Part shown: positions 51,872 to 60,398 of the stretch, piece after piece
Position numbering within the stretch: the first letter of the stretch is position 1
How the letters are laid out: every line of letters begins with the position of its first letter
DNA from: Actinomadura kijaniata NBRC 14229
GTDB lineage: Bacteria > Actinomycetota > Actinomycetes > Streptosporangiales > Streptosporangiaceae
Assembly: GCF_001552175.1 (NCBI RefSeq)
Contig: NZ_BCQR01000032.1
Location: forward strand, 19,166-83,165
Direction of reading: 5' to 3'
Length of the DNA stretch: 64,000 nt
Program-made: the position numbers and the translations under genes
The notes under the pieces: model-generated
The model's input: the letters and a program-made list of their open reading frames with translations, nothing else
What the model was told of the DNA's origin: nothing
Database searches by the model: none

Positions 51872-53554
51872 GTGGCCGCGAGAGTGACGAGACCGAGCCG
51901 CGCGAGCATCGTTCCCTGGCCGGACGAGGTGGCCGCCGCCTACCGCGCCAAGGGGTACTGGGACGGCCGCCCGCTCGGCGCCCGCCTGTACGCCGCCGCG
52001 GACGCCGACCCGGACGCCGTCTGCCTGGTGGACGGCGAGCGGCGGCTGAGCTACCGCGAGCTGACGGCCCGCGCGGACGGCGCCGCGACGCGCCTGCGGG
52101 AGCTCGGGCTGCGCCCGGGCGACCGCGTGGTCGTGCAGTTGCCGAACTGCTGGGAGTTCGTCGTGCTGACGGTGGCGCTCCTGCGGCTGGGAGTCCTCCC
52201 GGTGATGGCGCTGACCGCGCACCGGCAGGGGGAGATCTCCTCGGTGGCCGCCGTCGCGCAGGCCAGGGCGCTGCTCGTGCCCGGCACCGTCAGGGACTTC
52301 GACCACCAGGCCATGGCCCTGGCGGTCGCCGCGCAGGTGCCCGAGGTGGAGCACGTCCTGGTGCTGGGCGACGGCGTCCGGGACGGCGGCGTCGACCTGC
52401 GGGCGCTGTGCGAGCCGGCCGACGACGCCGACGCCGCGCGCGGGACGCTCGACGCGATCGCCCCCGACGGGAGCGCGGTGGCGCTCTTCCTGCTGTCCGG
52501 CGGCACGACGGGCATGCCCAAGCTGATCGCCCGCACCCATGACGACTTCGGCTACATGATCCGGCGGGCCGTGGAGCTGTGCGGTTTCGGGCCCTCCACC
52601 GTCTACCTCGCGGTGCTCCCGCTCAGCCACGGGTTCCCGATGGCCGGTCCGGGCGTCCTCGGCACCCTGATGTCGGGCGGGCGGGTCGTGATCGCGCCCT
52701 CGCCCGCCCCGGAGCGGGCGTTCGCCGTGATCGAGCGGGAGGGGGTCACCGCCACCTCGCTGGTCCCGGCCGCCATCCAGCGCTGGGTGGAGCACCGCGA
52801 GACCGACCGTGGCCGGGACCTCGGCTCGCTGCGACTGCTTCAGTCGGGCGGCTCCCGGCTGGAGGAGCGGCTGGCGCGCCGGATCGCGCCGACGCTGGGG
52901 TGCACGCTCCAGCACGGGTACGGGATGTCGGAGGGGCTGCTGTGCTACACGCGCCTCGACGACCCCGAGGACGTCATCCTGGGCACGCAGGGACGGCCGG
53001 TGTCCCCGGACGACGAGCTCCTCGTCGTGGACGAGGACGGCCGGCCGGTGGCCCCGGGTGAGCCGGGGGAACTGCTCACCCGGGGCCCCTACACCGTCCG
53101 GGGCTACTACCGGGGCGGGGACCTGAACGCGCGCTCATTCACCGAGGACGGCTGGTACCGCACCGGCGACCTCGTGCGGCTGCGCCCGGACGGCAACCTG
53201 CTCGTCGACGGCCGCGTCAAGGACGTCATCAACCGGGGCGGAGAGAAGATCGCGGCCGAGGAGGTCGAGCACTTCGCCCGCCGGGTCGACGGCGTCCGGG
53301 CGGCCGCCGCGGTGGCCGTTCCCGATCCCGAGCTCGGGGAGCGGGTGTGCCTGTGCGTCACCGTCCATCCGGGACGGGCGGTGCGGCTGGCCGACGTGCA
53401 CGCGGTGATGGAGCGGGCGGGCGTGGCCCGGTTCAAGTTCCCCGAACGGCTCGTCCTGGTCCCGGAGATGCCGCTCACCGCGATCGGCAAGGTCGACAAG
53501 AAGGCGCTGCGCGCCACCGTGGACGGCGCGTTCTCCCCGTCCCCCATGCCCTGA
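51872..53554 (+). CDS. Aryl acid-AMP/CoA ligase (EntE/NcsB2-like)
   Basis: 560 residues from GTG 51872 with GGAGGAGG six bases upstream; upstream in-frame ATG codons add an Arg-rich leader without support. Adenylation motifs are in order: A3 LSGGTTGMPKLIARTHDD, A5 LQHGYGMSEGLLCYTRLDD, A7 YRTGDLVRLRPDG, A8 GRVKDVINRGGEKI, A10 Lys in TAIGKVDKKAL. The A5 region is of the 2,3-dihydroxybenzoate-AMP ligase type, as in NcsB2 and MdpB2, which activate the PKS-derived aromatic acid as its CoA ester. Divergent from the PKS, so it most likely activates that product. Confidence 0.92.
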   Translation: MAARVTRPSRASIVPWPDEVAAAYRAKGYWDGRPLGARLYAAADADPDAVCLVDGERRLSYRELTARADGAATRLRELGLRPGDRVVVQLPNCWEFVVLTVALLRLGVLPVMALTAHRQGEISSVAAVAQARALLVPGTVRDFDHQAMALAVAAQVPEVEHVLVLGDGVRDGGVDLRALCEPADDADAARGTLDAIAPDGSAVALFLLSGGTTGMPKLIARTHDDFGYMIRRAVELCGFGPSTVYLAVLPLSHGFPMAGPGVLGTLMSGGRVVIAPSPAPERAFAVIEREGVTATSLVPAAIQRWVEHRETDRGRDLGSLRLLQSGGSRLEERLARRIAPTLGCTLQHGYGMSEGLLCYTRLDDPEDVILGTQGRPVSPDDELLVVDEDGRPVAPGEPGELLTRGPYTVRGYYRGGDLNARSFTEDGWYRTGDLVRLRPDGNLLVDGRVKDVINRGGEKIAAEEVEHFARRVDGVRAAAAVAVPDPELGERVCLCVTVHPGRAVRLADVHAVMERAGVARFKFPERLVLVPEMPLTAIGKVDKKALRATVDGAFSPSPMP

Positions 53555-53644
53555 TCCTGCCAAATGTCAGAAATCGGAGTCTCGGGCGTTCCGGTGTGAT
53601 CAGCTCAAGCCCGTCGGTTCCCAACGACCAGCAGGGAGCAAGCG

Positions 53645-55240
53645 ATGTCCTCAATCCCCCGGCGCAGAGTCCTGGCATCGACAGGGGCCCTGGCGGGTGC
53701 CGCCCTGATACCCACCGAGGCGTCGGCCGCCGCCGGCCCGACGCCGGCCGGCCGAGTCCTCCCCGAGGACGTGCGCTACCCCGACCTCGTCCGCGGGTTC
53801 AACCTCCGCTGGGCCGGAAGGCCCGACTACGTGCTCCTGCCGACGACGACCGAGCAGGTCGTCCGGGCCGTCTCCGACGCGGTCCGGTCCGGCCGCCGCG
53901 TCACGGTCCGCAGCGGGGGCCACTGCTTCGAGGACTTCACCACCACCCCGGACATCAAGGTGGTCATCGACCTGAGCCAGCTGGCCGCGATCTCCTACGA
54001 CGCCGACCGGCGGGCGATCGAGGTCCAGGCGGGCGCCACCCTGGTCGAGGTCTACGACACGCTGTTCCGGCGCTGGGGGGTCACCGTGCCGGGCGGGCAG
54101 TGCCTGTCGGTCGGCGCGGGCGGCCACGTCCCCGGCGCCGGCTATGGGCCGATGTCCCGCATGTACGGCCTGATCAGCGACCACCTGTACGCGGTCGAGG
54201 TCGTCGTGGTGGACCGGGACGGCGGCGCCCGCGCCGTGGTCGCCCGCCGCGACGACCCCGACGCCCGGCTCCGCGACCTGTGGTGGGCCCACACCGGCGG
54301 CGGGGGCGGAAGCTTCGGCATCGTGACGCGCTTCTGGTTCCGGACGCCGGGCGCGACGGGGGACGACCCGTCCGGCCTGCTGCCGAAGCCGCCCTCCCAC
54401 ACCTGGCTGAGCTCGGTGATCTGGCCGTGGGAGGGGCTGACCGAGGCCGGGTTCACGCGGCTGGTGCGCAACTACGGAAGCTGGTACGAGCGCCACCGCG
54501 ACGCCGGGACCCCCTTCGACGGGCTGTTCAGCCGCTTCAACCTGCTCCACAAAGCCGGCGGGGTCGTCCAGCTGGCCAGCACGCTGGCCTCCAACGGCGG
54601 CGACGCCGAGCAGCGGATGCGCGAGTTCGTGGCCGCGGTCGGCGAGGGCGTGGGCGTCTCCTCCATGGTCACCGAGCACCGGCGGGTGCCGTGGCTGCAC
54701 TCGGTCTCCTGGGCCAACAACGCCGGCGCCGACCCGACCGGCCGGGCCGACTACAAGTCCGCCAACATGCGCCGGGGCTTCACCGCCGAGCAGCTCGCCG
54801 CCATGTACCGCCACCTCACCCGCACCGACTACCAGCACCAGACGGCCCTGGTCTCGATCGCCTCCCTGGGGGGGAGGATCGGTGCGGTGGCGCCCGGCCA
54901 CACTGCCGTGGCGCAACGCGACTCGATCATGCGGGCGATGTTCTTCGCCACCTGGCACGACGCCGCTGAGGACGACCGGCACGTCGCCTGGGTGCGCGAG
55001 TTCTACAAGGGCGTCTTCGCCGCGACGGGCGGGGTCCCGGTCCCCAACGAGGTCACCGACGGCTGCTTCATCAACTACCCCGACGGCGACCTCAACGACC
55101 CGCGCTGGAACTCCTCGGGCGTGCCCTGGCACACGCTGTACTTCAAGGACAACTACGCCAGGCTGCAACGCACCAAAGCCCAGTGGGACCCCCGCGACGT
55201 CTTCCACCACTCCCAGTCGATCCGTCCGCCCGCGCGCTGA
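53645..55240 (+). CDS. Tat-exported BBE-like FAD-linked oxidase, probably bicovalent flavin
   Basis: 531 residues. An N-terminal twin-arginine leader (IPRRRVLASTGALAGAALIP, cleavage near ASA-AA) precedes a PCMH-type FAD domain. RSGGHCFED supplies the 8-alpha-linked His, and Cys in PGGQCLSVGAGGH matches the second, 6-S-cysteinyl attachment of berberine-bridge-type oxidases. The C-terminus has the family FINYPDGDLND and YFKDNYARLQRTKAQWDPRD. Such enzymes oxidise alcohols or form rings, often as last steps after export (for example TamL). Follows the ligase gene by 90 bases, AGGGAG before the ATG. Acting outside the cell would put it with the secreted apoprotein. Confidence 0.92.
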   Translation: MSSIPRRRVLASTGALAGAALIPTEASAAAGPTPAGRVLPEDVRYPDLVRGFNLRWAGRPDYVLLPTTTEQVVRAVSDAVRSGRRVTVRSGGHCFEDFTTTPDIKVVIDLSQLAAISYDADRRAIEVQAGATLVEVYDTLFRRWGVTVPGGQCLSVGAGGHVPGAGYGPMSRMYGLISDHLYAVEVVVVDRDGGARAVVARRDDPDARLRDLWWAHTGGGGGSFGIVTRFWFRTPGATGDDPSGLLPKPPSHTWLSSVIWPWEGLTEAGFTRLVRNYGSWYERHRDAGTPFDGLFSRFNLLHKAGGVVQLASTLASNGGDAEQRMREFVAAVGEGVGVSSMVTEHRRVPWLHSVSWANNAGADPTGRADYKSANMRRGFTAEQLAAMYRHLTRTDYQHQTALVSIASLGGRIGAVAPGHTAVAQRDSIMRAMFFATWHDAAEDDRHVAWVREFYKGVFAATGGVPVPNEVTDGCFINYPDGDLNDPRWNSSGVPWHTLYFKDNYARLQRTKAQWDPRDVFHHSQSIRPPAR

Positions 55241-55276
55241 GGCGGGCGGCGGGCACCCGTTCCCCGACGGATCACA

Positions 55277-55307
55277 GGGGGCACCGGCGGCCGGCGCCGG
55301 TGCCCCC
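55277..55307. terminator. Bidirectional hairpin terminator
   Basis: GGGGGCACCGGCG pairs with CGCCGGTGCCCCC around a 5-base loop, between the convergent BBE-like oxidase and P450 genes. Confidence 0.75.
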
Positions 55308-55330
55308 TCCGCGTCGCCCGTCCGCTCCGC

Positions 55331-56542
55331 TCAGCGCAGGAGCACGGGCAGTTCGGTCAGGCCGTGGTGGAACATGCTGGTGCGCCAGGTGAGCGTCTCG
55401 GCCGGCCGGGCCAGCCGCAGCCGCGGGAAACGGGCGACCAGCGAGCCGATCGCGACGACGCCCTCGAGCCTGGCCAGCGGCGCTCCCAGGCAGTGGTGGT
55501 AGCCGTGCCCGAAGGCCAGGTGGGCGTTGTCGCCCCGGTCCAGCAGCAGCCGGTCGGGAGCGTCGAACCGGCCGGGGTCCCGGTCGGCGGCCAGCAGCGA
55601 CACCAGGACGGTCGCCCCTGCCGGGATGTCCACCCCGCCCAGGGTCAGCGGCTCGGTGCTGCGGCGGGCCGTGAGCTGGACGGGGCTCTCGTACCGCAGG
55701 ACCTCCTCCACCGCCGCGGGCAGCAGGCCGGGGTCGGCGCGGAGCCGGTCCAGCTGGGCGGTGTCGCCCAGCAGGCTCAGCACGCCGTTGCCGATGAGGT
55801 TGACCGTGGTCTCGTGCCCCGCCACCAGGAAGAGGAAGAGCATCGAGGTCAGCTCGTCCTCGCTCAGCCTGTCGTCGCCGTCGCGCACGGCGGTCAGCGC
55901 GGACAGCAGGTCCTCCCCGGGCTCGCGCCGCTTGCGGTCGAGCAGGGAGCGCACGTAGTCGAGCATCTCGCCCGCCGTGGCGGTGAGCCGGTCGAGGGGG
56001 ACCATGCTGGAGGTGAGGACGGTGGTCCACCCGTGGAAGGTGTCGCAGTCCTCCTCGGGGATGCCGAACAGCTCGGCGAGCACCTGCAGCGGCAGCGGCA
56101 GCGCCAGCCCGGCGATCAGATCGACCTCGTGCTCGCCGTCCAGCGCGTCGAGCAGCGCGTCGGTGCGCCGCTGGATCCACGGCCGCAGCCGCTCGGTGCG
56201 GCGCCGGGTGAACGCGGCCGACACCAGCCGCCGCAGCCGGGTGTGGTCGGGCGGGCTCATGCTGAGCATGTGGCTGTTCATCGCGCGCCGCAGGTGCTCG
56301 GGCATCCGGCGTCCGCCGCCGACGTCGCCGGTGCGGTTCTCCAGCCGCGGGTCGTTGAGGGCCGCGCGCGCCGCCTCGTACCCGGTGACCAGCCACGCGG
56401 TCCCTCCGGACCCCAGCGTGACCCGGTGCACCTCCCCCGCCTGGTGCAGGCCCGCGTTCCCGGCATGACGCTCGGCCGCATGCCCCAGCGTGATATCGGT
56501 GAGCTTCCGGTGGGGTGCCGTGTCACGGAGGCTCTCTGTCAT
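55331..56542 (-). CDS. Cytochrome P450 (CYP107-like)
   Basis: 403 residues. Heme loop [18 protein letters not shown], ExxR EEVLRYESP, and an orthodox I-helix FLFLVAGHETTVNLIG. MSPPDHTRLRRLVSAAF is the usual substrate-side block. All features of an active hydroxylase or epoxidase are present, in contrast with the I-helix variants at 28052 and 38982. It stands as its own transcription unit: a strong hairpin separates it from the upstream SgcJ-like gene. Ribosome site before ATG 56542 is weak. Substrate unknown. Confidence 0.92.
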   Translation of the reverse strand: MTESLRDTAPHRKLTDITLGHAAERHAGNAGLHQAGEVHRVTLGSGGTAWLVTGYEAARAALNDPRLENRTGDVGGGRRMPEHLRRAMNSHMLSMSPPDHTRLRRLVSAAFTRRRTERLRPWIQRRTDALLDALDGEHEVDLIAGLALPLPLQVLAELFGIPEEDCDTFHGWTTVLTSSMVPLDRLTATAGEMLDYVRSLLDRKRREPGEDLLSALTAVRDGDDRLSEDELTSMLFLFLVAGHETTVNLIGNGVLSLLGDTAQLDRLRADPGLLPAAVEEVLRYESPVQLTARRSTEPLTLGGVDIPAGATVLVSLLAADRDPGRFDAPDRLLLDRGDNAHLAFGHGYHHCLGAPLARLEGVVAIGSLVARFPRLRLARPAETLTWRTSMFHHGLTELPVLLR

Positions 56543-56591
56543 ACGTGGTCACATCCATCCTCTGACATGCGCTTCCAGCATCACCGCACGC

Positions 56592-56640
56592 CCCACGGCC
56601 TGAGCGGGCCACCCTGGGGGCGGCCCGCTCAGGCCGTGGG
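56592..56640 (-). terminator. Strong hairpin terminator after the SgcJ-like gene
   Basis: 19-base perfect arms (CCCACGGCCTGAGCGGGCC at 56592-56610, complement at 56622-56640) with an 11-base loop, between two same-strand genes. It separates the SgcJ/flavoprotein unit from the downstream P450 gene. Confidence 0.8.
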
Positions 56641-56661
56641 CCCTCTGCCGGACGGAGGGGT

Positions 56662-57123
56662 TCACGTGTGGGAGGACGCCCCCGGGGTGGGGAGGCTCTG
56701 GACGGCCGGGCTGTTCTGGTAGGCCGCCAGCCGCCATTCCCCGTCCCGCTTGACGCACAGCCAGGACGCCCGGATGGCCTGCTCGTCGGAGACCTCGGAC
56801 TCACCGGCCGCCAGCACGCCGCCCTGCGTGAGCAGCAGCGCCACGTCCGGCGCGAGGAACCTCAGGTCCACCGGCCTGCCGGTCACCTGGGTGCCCTTGT
56901 AGGTGGTCTCGAACGCGTCCTTCATGTGGGCGCGGATCTCGTCGGGGCCCTTCTTGAACAGGCCGGGCAGGATCATGGTCCCGTCCTCGGTGAAGACCCC
57001 CGCGAAGCTGTCGGCGTCCTGGTAGGCCCAGGCCGCGACGACGCGCTGGGTGAGGGCCGCGACGGCGGCCTGGTCGGCGGCGGCCGGCCCGCCGGCCGGC
57101 GTCTTCGGGGTGGAGGTGCTCAT
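56662..57123 (-). CDS. SgcJ/EcaC-family SnoaL-like protein
   Basis: 153 residues forming one NTF2/SnoaL-like cone. The blocks FAGVFTEDGTMILPGLFKKG, RFLAPDVALLLTQGG, GESEVSDEQAIRASWL and KRDGEWRLAAYQNSPA closely follow SgcJ of the C-1027 enediyne cluster and its neocarzinostatin counterpart as I recall them. SgcJ homologs are conserved among 9-membered enediyne clusters but their reaction is not settled; other family members occur in unrelated polyketide clusters. It is 37 bases downstream of the HsaA-like flavoprotein gene, in one operon with it. Confidence 0.87.
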   Translation of the reverse strand: MSTSTPKTPAGGPAAADQAAVAALTQRVVAAWAYQDADSFAGVFTEDGTMILPGLFKKGPDEIRAHMKDAFETTYKGTQVTGRPVDLRFLAPDVALLLTQGGVLAAGESEVSDEQAIRASWLCVKRDGEWRLAAYQNSPAVQSLPTPGASSHT

Positions 57124-57160
57124 CGTCTTCCTTTCCTCGACGGCCGATCGGGGCGGCGCG

Positions 57161-58345
57161 TCAGATGTAGGGCGTGTTGGGCTCCAGCCCGCTGAGGACC
57201 CGCCCGTAGAGCTCGGTGTTGGTGGCCGGGTTCATCAGGGCGTGCAGGTTGACCGCTTGGACGTCGCGCGCGATCCGCTGGATCGGCACGTCGGTGTAGA
57301 TGGAGGACCCGCCGCTGGCGGAGGCGAGGATGTCCACGGCCCCCTTCGCCAGCCGGCTCACCGCGCCCAGGTCGGCGCGGGCGCGGGCGCGCTCCTCCAG
57401 CTTCCACGGGGTGCCCTCCTCGCCCTTGGCGTCGACCGACGCGGCGAGGCGCAGGGCGTGGAACTCCGCCTCGTCGATCTTCAGCGACGCCTCGCCGAGC
57501 TGCAGGTGGGTCACCGGCGCCTCGCGCTGGCTCTCGTAGGCCGTGTAGGTGATCTTCCGGTTGGGCAGGCGCTTGAGGAACGTCTCCCTCATCCCCCTGG
57601 CCAGGCCGAGCAGGGTCCCCACCGACGACGCGGCCGCGACCGGCAGCAGCGGGACCCGGTAGATCGGGCTGGCGGCGTTCTCGCTCGACGCGCCCTGCCC
57701 CTGGAGCACCGCGGGCAGCGGCAGGATCCGTTCCTGCGGCACGAACAGGTCCTTGGCGACCGTGCTGACGCTTCCGGTGCCCTGCAGGCCGGAGGTGTGC
57801 CAGTCGTCCACGATCAGCAGGTCCGACATCGGGACCAGGCCCATGACGGGATAGGGCTCCCCCTCGTCGGGCGTCAGGATCGCGATGATCTCCTGCCAGT
57901 GCGCGTGGTGGGCGCCGCTGATGAACCCCCACTTGCCGGTGACCACGACGCCGCCCTCGACCGGGCGGGCGATCGCGCCGGGGCTCAGCGTCCCGCACAC
58001 GCGCACGTCCGGGGTGGAGAACACCTCGTCCTGCACGGCGTCGGGGAACAGGCAGGCCATCCAGCCCGGGATCCAGTACACCGACGCCACCCAGGAGGCC
58101 GAGCCGTCGCCCCGTCCCAGTTCCGCGGCGACCTCCACCAGCGTGCGGGTGTCGCACTCGTAGCCGCCGTAGCGGGCCGGCGCCCTCAGCCTGAAGACGC
58201 CGGCGTCCGCCAGCGCCTCGATCGTCTCGTCGTGCAGCCGCCGGTTCTTCTCCGACCATGCGGCGTGCGCCCGCAGCGTCGGCGCCACCCGGGCCGCCCG
58301 GCTGACCAGTTGCTCTCGCGTCGGAACCTGTGTGGTCGACACCAT
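57161..58345 (-). CDS. Acyl-CoA-dehydrogenase-fold flavin monooxygenase (HsaA/two-component type)
   Basis: 394 residues. ATG 58345 has GGAGG only two bases away, so the in-frame GTG 58342 (five-base spacing) may be the real start. LDEVF-like motifs are absent; instead the N-terminal RGDGSASWVASVYWIPGWMA and GGVVVTGKWGFISGAHHAHW, and the C-terminal SGGSSIYTDVPIQRIARDVQ, place it among acyl-CoA dehydrogenase type 2 flavoproteins such as HsaA, which hydroxylate phenols or oxidise amines using reduced flavin from a partner. No flavin reductase is in view. Operon with the SgcJ-like gene; 50 bases upstream is the TIGR03084 gene. Confidence 0.87.
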   Translation of the reverse strand: MVSTTQVPTREQLVSRAARVAPTLRAHAAWSEKNRRLHDETIEALADAGVFRLRAPARYGGYECDTRTLVEVAAELGRGDGSASWVASVYWIPGWMACLFPDAVQDEVFSTPDVRVCGTLSPGAIARPVEGGVVVTGKWGFISGAHHAHWQEIIAILTPDEGEPYPVMGLVPMSDLLIVDDWHTSGLQGTGSVSTVAKDLFVPQERILPLPAVLQGQGASSENAASPIYRVPLLPVAAASSVGTLLGLARGMRETFLKRLPNRKITYTAYESQREAPVTHLQLGEASLKIDEAEFHALRLAASVDAKGEEGTPWKLEERARARADLGAVSRLAKGAVDILASASGGSSIYTDVPIQRIARDVQAVNLHALMNPATNTELYGRVLSGLEPNTPYI

Positions 58346-58395
58346 TTCCTCCGTAGCCGATGGGTGGGGGCCGCGCGCGGCCCGTTCCGGCGTGG

Positions 58396-59199
58396 TCAGC
58401 GCGGCAGGTCCGCGAACTGGCCGGGGGTCCGGCCCGGACCGGCCGGGCCGCGGTACGCCTGGGCGATGTCGAGCCAGCGGTCGGCCTCGGCGCCGGTCGC
58501 CACCAGGTCCAGGTCGGCGCGGTGCCGCCGCCGGGTCGCCAGCAGGCAGAGGTCCATGGCCGAACCGGTGATCCTCTGGTCGGAGTCGGCCGGGCCGTAC
58601 TCCCAGGACTCCCCCGAGGGGGCGGTGATCTCGAAGCGGAACTCCTGCTCCGGCGGGGTCAGCCCGCGCGCCTGGTACCCGAAGTCCCTGACCAGCACGG
58701 TGAACAGGACCAGGTGCCGGAGCCGGTCGGTCGGCCGCCGGGGCACGCGCAGGGCGTCGGCGATGTCCTGCCCGTGCCCGAACAGCTCCATGATCCCCGC
58801 GCAGGCCAGGACCGCCGCCGGCAGCGGCCGGACGAGCCAGGGCACCGTCTGGTCGGCCGGGACGGCGGCGAGCGCCTTGACCGCCGCCGCGCGCTCGGCC
58901 CGCCAGCGGGCCAGCAGCTCCTGTGGCGAGTCGTCGCGGTAGTCGGCGAGCGCGGCGTTCACCGCGCCGTTGAAGTCGTCCTGGGCTCCGGCGACCAGGT
59001 GCTGGAAGCCCTCCGGGTCGGACGCCGCCGTTCCCGCCAGGCGGAAGATGAACGTCAGGTGGGCGATCTGATCGAAGATCGTCCAGCCCGGCGCGGGCGT
59101 GGGCGTCGACCACCGGGAGGGGGCGAGATCGGCCACCAACCGGTCCACGTCGTCGCCTTCGGCGGCCAGGTCGTCGAATACGTTCTGCGATTCTGTCAT
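58396..59199 (-). CDS. TIGR03084-family DinB-fold metalloprotein (mycothiol-dependent type)
   Basis: 267 residues. The DinB/maleylpyruvate-isomerase fold is shown by GWTIFDQIAHLTFIFRLAGT near residue 40, ELFGHGQDIADALRVPRRPT near 145 (metal His residues) and a C-terminal SCP2/MDMPI-like part with DLCLLATRRRHRADLDL. Relatives use mycothiol or bind metal for isomerisation and S-transfer. First gene of the minus-strand unit TIGR03084-flavoprotein-SgcJ. A thiol step on a reactive cluster intermediate, or detoxification, is conceivable but not shown. Confidence 0.87.
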   Translation of the reverse strand: MTESQNVFDDLAAEGDDVDRLVADLAPSRWSTPTPAPGWTIFDQIAHLTFIFRLAGTAASDPEGFQHLVAGAQDDFNGAVNAALADYRDDSPQELLARWRAERAAAVKALAAVPADQTVPWLVRPLPAAVLACAGIMELFGHGQDIADALRVPRRPTDRLRHLVLFTVLVRDFGYQARGLTPPEQEFRFEITAPSGESWEYGPADSDQRITGSAMDLCLLATRRRHRADLDLVATGAEADRWLDIAQAYRGPAGPGRTPGQFADLPR

Positions 59200-59641
59200 G
59201 CAGCCGTCTCCTATCTTGGGGACGAAAGTGGAGCGGTCGGCATTTCACGCTCCACCAAGACTGCAACAGGGAATACCGCGCGGTCATCTTCGGTCGTGCC
59301 ATTGCTGTCGCGACTTCGCCGCCGGGGCGCCCGCCCGGGCGGCGGGACCATGAATCGCCTGACCTGCGCGCATGCGGCCACGGCCCACACGGTGACGTTT
59401 CCGGGGCCGGGCGCGGAGCGCGCACCGGAGGGCGCGGCGGCCTCCCGGAGCGCTCCCCCGGCGGGCGGCGGCGCGGTGCCGGCCTCGACGCACCCTTCCG
59501 CGCGCCGGACCTGCCATTAGTTCGTGAACGGCAATGAAATTGCATGGTCAGAGCGATGTCAACTCATCGGAGAGCAATTGTGGTAATCGCAGTCAAGGTC
59601 ATGTTACAATCGCCCGACCCCCGCCTGAAAGGTGCTGAACA
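59200..59641. promoter_or_regulatory. Divergent intergenic region before the TetR gene
   Basis: 442 bases without a supported gene; a 56-codon frame at 59350-59520 is low-complexity and has no ribosome site. The right third is AT-rich and carries TACAAT at 59605-59610, a good -10 hexamer for the TetR gene, with no clear -35. AGCAATT at 59572-59578 resembles the first part of the cluster promoter element. Confidence 0.4.
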
Positions 59642-60286
59642 TTGCAGGAGAGAGCGGCCCTGACCCGACGCATCATCCTGAATGCAGCCGCCGAGACTTT
59701 CGAGGAGCGCGGATACGAGGGAACGAGCATCCGCGACATAGCAGAGAGCCGCAACATGAGCAAGGGAGCGGTTTACTTCCATTTCTCCAGCAAGGAGGAC
59801 CTCGCGCTGGCCGTCATCAACGAACAGCGCTTCCTGTGGCCGGACCTGGTCAACGAGCTGCGCGGCCTCCACCCCCGGGCGATGAGCCTGCTCCTGGCGC
59901 TGACCTCGCAGGTCGCCGACGTCTTCCTGGACAACGTCCTCGTCCGCGCGAGCCTGCGCCTGGCGTTCGAGACCTGCGACAAGATGAGCCCCTGGGTCCC
60001 GTCCCTGCTGGTCGACTGGGCCGACATCATCGACCGGCTGCTGTCGGAAGCCCAGGAGGCGGGAGACGTCCTGCCGGAGGTGGACACCAGGTACGCCGCC
60101 GAGTTCATCGTGGGCTCGTTCGCCGGATGCCAGCGGATCTCCGAGATCGAGACCGGCCGCGCGGACCTGCGCTGGCGCGTCACGATGATGTGGCACCACC
60201 TGCTGCCGACCCTGGTCACCGAGGAGTGCCTGGCCGACATGGAGCCGGTCCTCCGCAGCATGGGCCAGCGCGCGTACACGGCCTGA
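59642..60286 (+). CDS. TetR-family regulator, ScbR/gamma-butyrolactone-receptor-like
   Basis: 214 residues with TTG start at 59642 and AAAGG upstream. Helix-turn-helix TSIRDIAESRNMSKGAVYFH followed by FSSKEDLALAVINEQ, and the ligand domain VLVRASLRLAFETCDKMS, resemble autoregulator receptors such as ScbR and ArpA. The usual Trp of that group is in LLVDWADIIDR. These repress antibiotic clusters until a signalling lactone binds. It is the only regulator inside the 26-63 kb cluster, so it is the first candidate for cluster control. It could equally be a simple TetR repressor of the neighbouring divergent unit. Confidence 0.82.
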   Translation: MQERAALTRRIILNAAAETFEERGYEGTSIRDIAESRNMSKGAVYFHFSSKEDLALAVINEQRFLWPDLVNELRGLHPRAMSLLLALTSQVADVFLDNVLVRASLRLAFETCDKMSPWVPSLLVDWADIIDRLLSEAQEAGDVLPEVDTRYAAEFIVGSFAGCQRISEIETGRADLRWRVTMMWHHLLPTLVTEECLADMEPVLRSMGQRAYTA

Positions 60287-60398
60287 ACGACACGAGGCCG
60301 CCGGCGGGCGGCGGGCCGCGTGCGGCCACGGCACGGCGCGACCGGCCGTGACCTGGCAGCCCGCGCTCTCCGCCCGCCGTCGCGACGGCCCATCCCCC

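Noticed and set aside
59350..59520. 56-codon open frame in the gap before the TetR gene
   Set aside because: Low-complexity Ala/Pro/Arg composition, no ribosome site and no recognisable motif.
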